From positions 1 to 6,152 of the forward strand of contig JALVLX010000019.1 of assembly GCA_027032855.1 (NCBI GenBank): a stretch of DNA of 6,152 nt. Reading direction: 5' to 3'. This document shows positions 6,143 through 6,152 of this stretch, one piece after another (within the stretch, counting starts at the first letter, position 1; every line of letters begins with the position of its first letter). The notes under the pieces are model-generated. The model was given only the letters and a program-made list of their open reading frames with translations, was not told the origin of the DNA and did not search any database. This DNA comes from Flavobacteriales bacterium (GTDB taxonomy: Bacteria > Bacteroidota > Bacteroidia > Flavobacteriales > Flavobacteriaceae). Both the position numbers and the translations under genes were made by a program.

Positions 6143-6152
6143 ATGGATGGAT
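6143..6152 (+). CDS. Start of a plus-strand gene cut by the window edge
   Basis: An ATG at 6143 follows a well-formed promoter and an A-rich leader (AAATAATAAATT immediately before it). Only three codons are visible (Met-Asp-Gly, then the first base of a fourth), so the product cannot be identified. It is divergent from the type IX cargo gene, with 139 bp between the two start codons. The case for it rests on the promoter and leader and not on any protein sequence. Confidence 0.45.

Overview
The window looks like chromosomal DNA from a member of the Bacteroidota, most likely the Flavobacteriaceae. The support is: AT-rich DNA, a DUF5606-type protein, a secreted protein with a type IX secretion (Por) C-terminal sorting domain, TAnnTTTG-type promoter elements, A-rich leaders without Shine-Dalgarno sequences, and an ftsK-lolA-lptF/G gene order that I recall from flavobacterial genomes. 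I cannot name a genus.

Layout from left to right. Positions 1-228 are a composite intergenic repeat: a 75-bp segment present twice (116-bp period), each copy made of GATGT/CGGAC-like words followed by a run of 8-bp units (consensus AAATAACC), with 4 units in the first copy and 8 in the second. The second run ends 8 bp before the start codon of a plus-strand DUF5606 gene (229-660). That gene converges, with only 15 bp between stop codons, on a minus-strand operon read ftsK -> lolA-like -> LptF/LptG-family permease (5162 down to 676). An intergenic stretch (5163-5373) holds a hairpin plus T-tract that fits a terminator for the next minus-strand gene, and a -7-type promoter element for ftsK. The next gene (5374-6003, minus) encodes a small secreted type IX cargo protein. 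At the right edge a well-formed plus-strand promoter precedes an ATG at 6143 whose gene runs out of the window.

How the genes fit together: FtsK moves chromosome ends during division. The LolA-like protein and the LptF/G permease belong to the two routes that carry lipoproteins and lipopolysaccharide to the outer membrane. The operon therefore couples division with envelope building in a Gram-negative cell. The DUF5606 gene has no known function. The type IX cargo is probably surface-exposed or secreted.

I do not see a new defence system, mobile element, CRISPR array or RNA gene here. The most unusual material is the repeat block abutting the DUF5606 start codon and the small I9-propeptide-like type IX cargo. 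Three minus-strand reading frames can be extended to TTG codons; for ftsK and lolA I chose an internal ATG, but for the permease TTG appears to be the true start.
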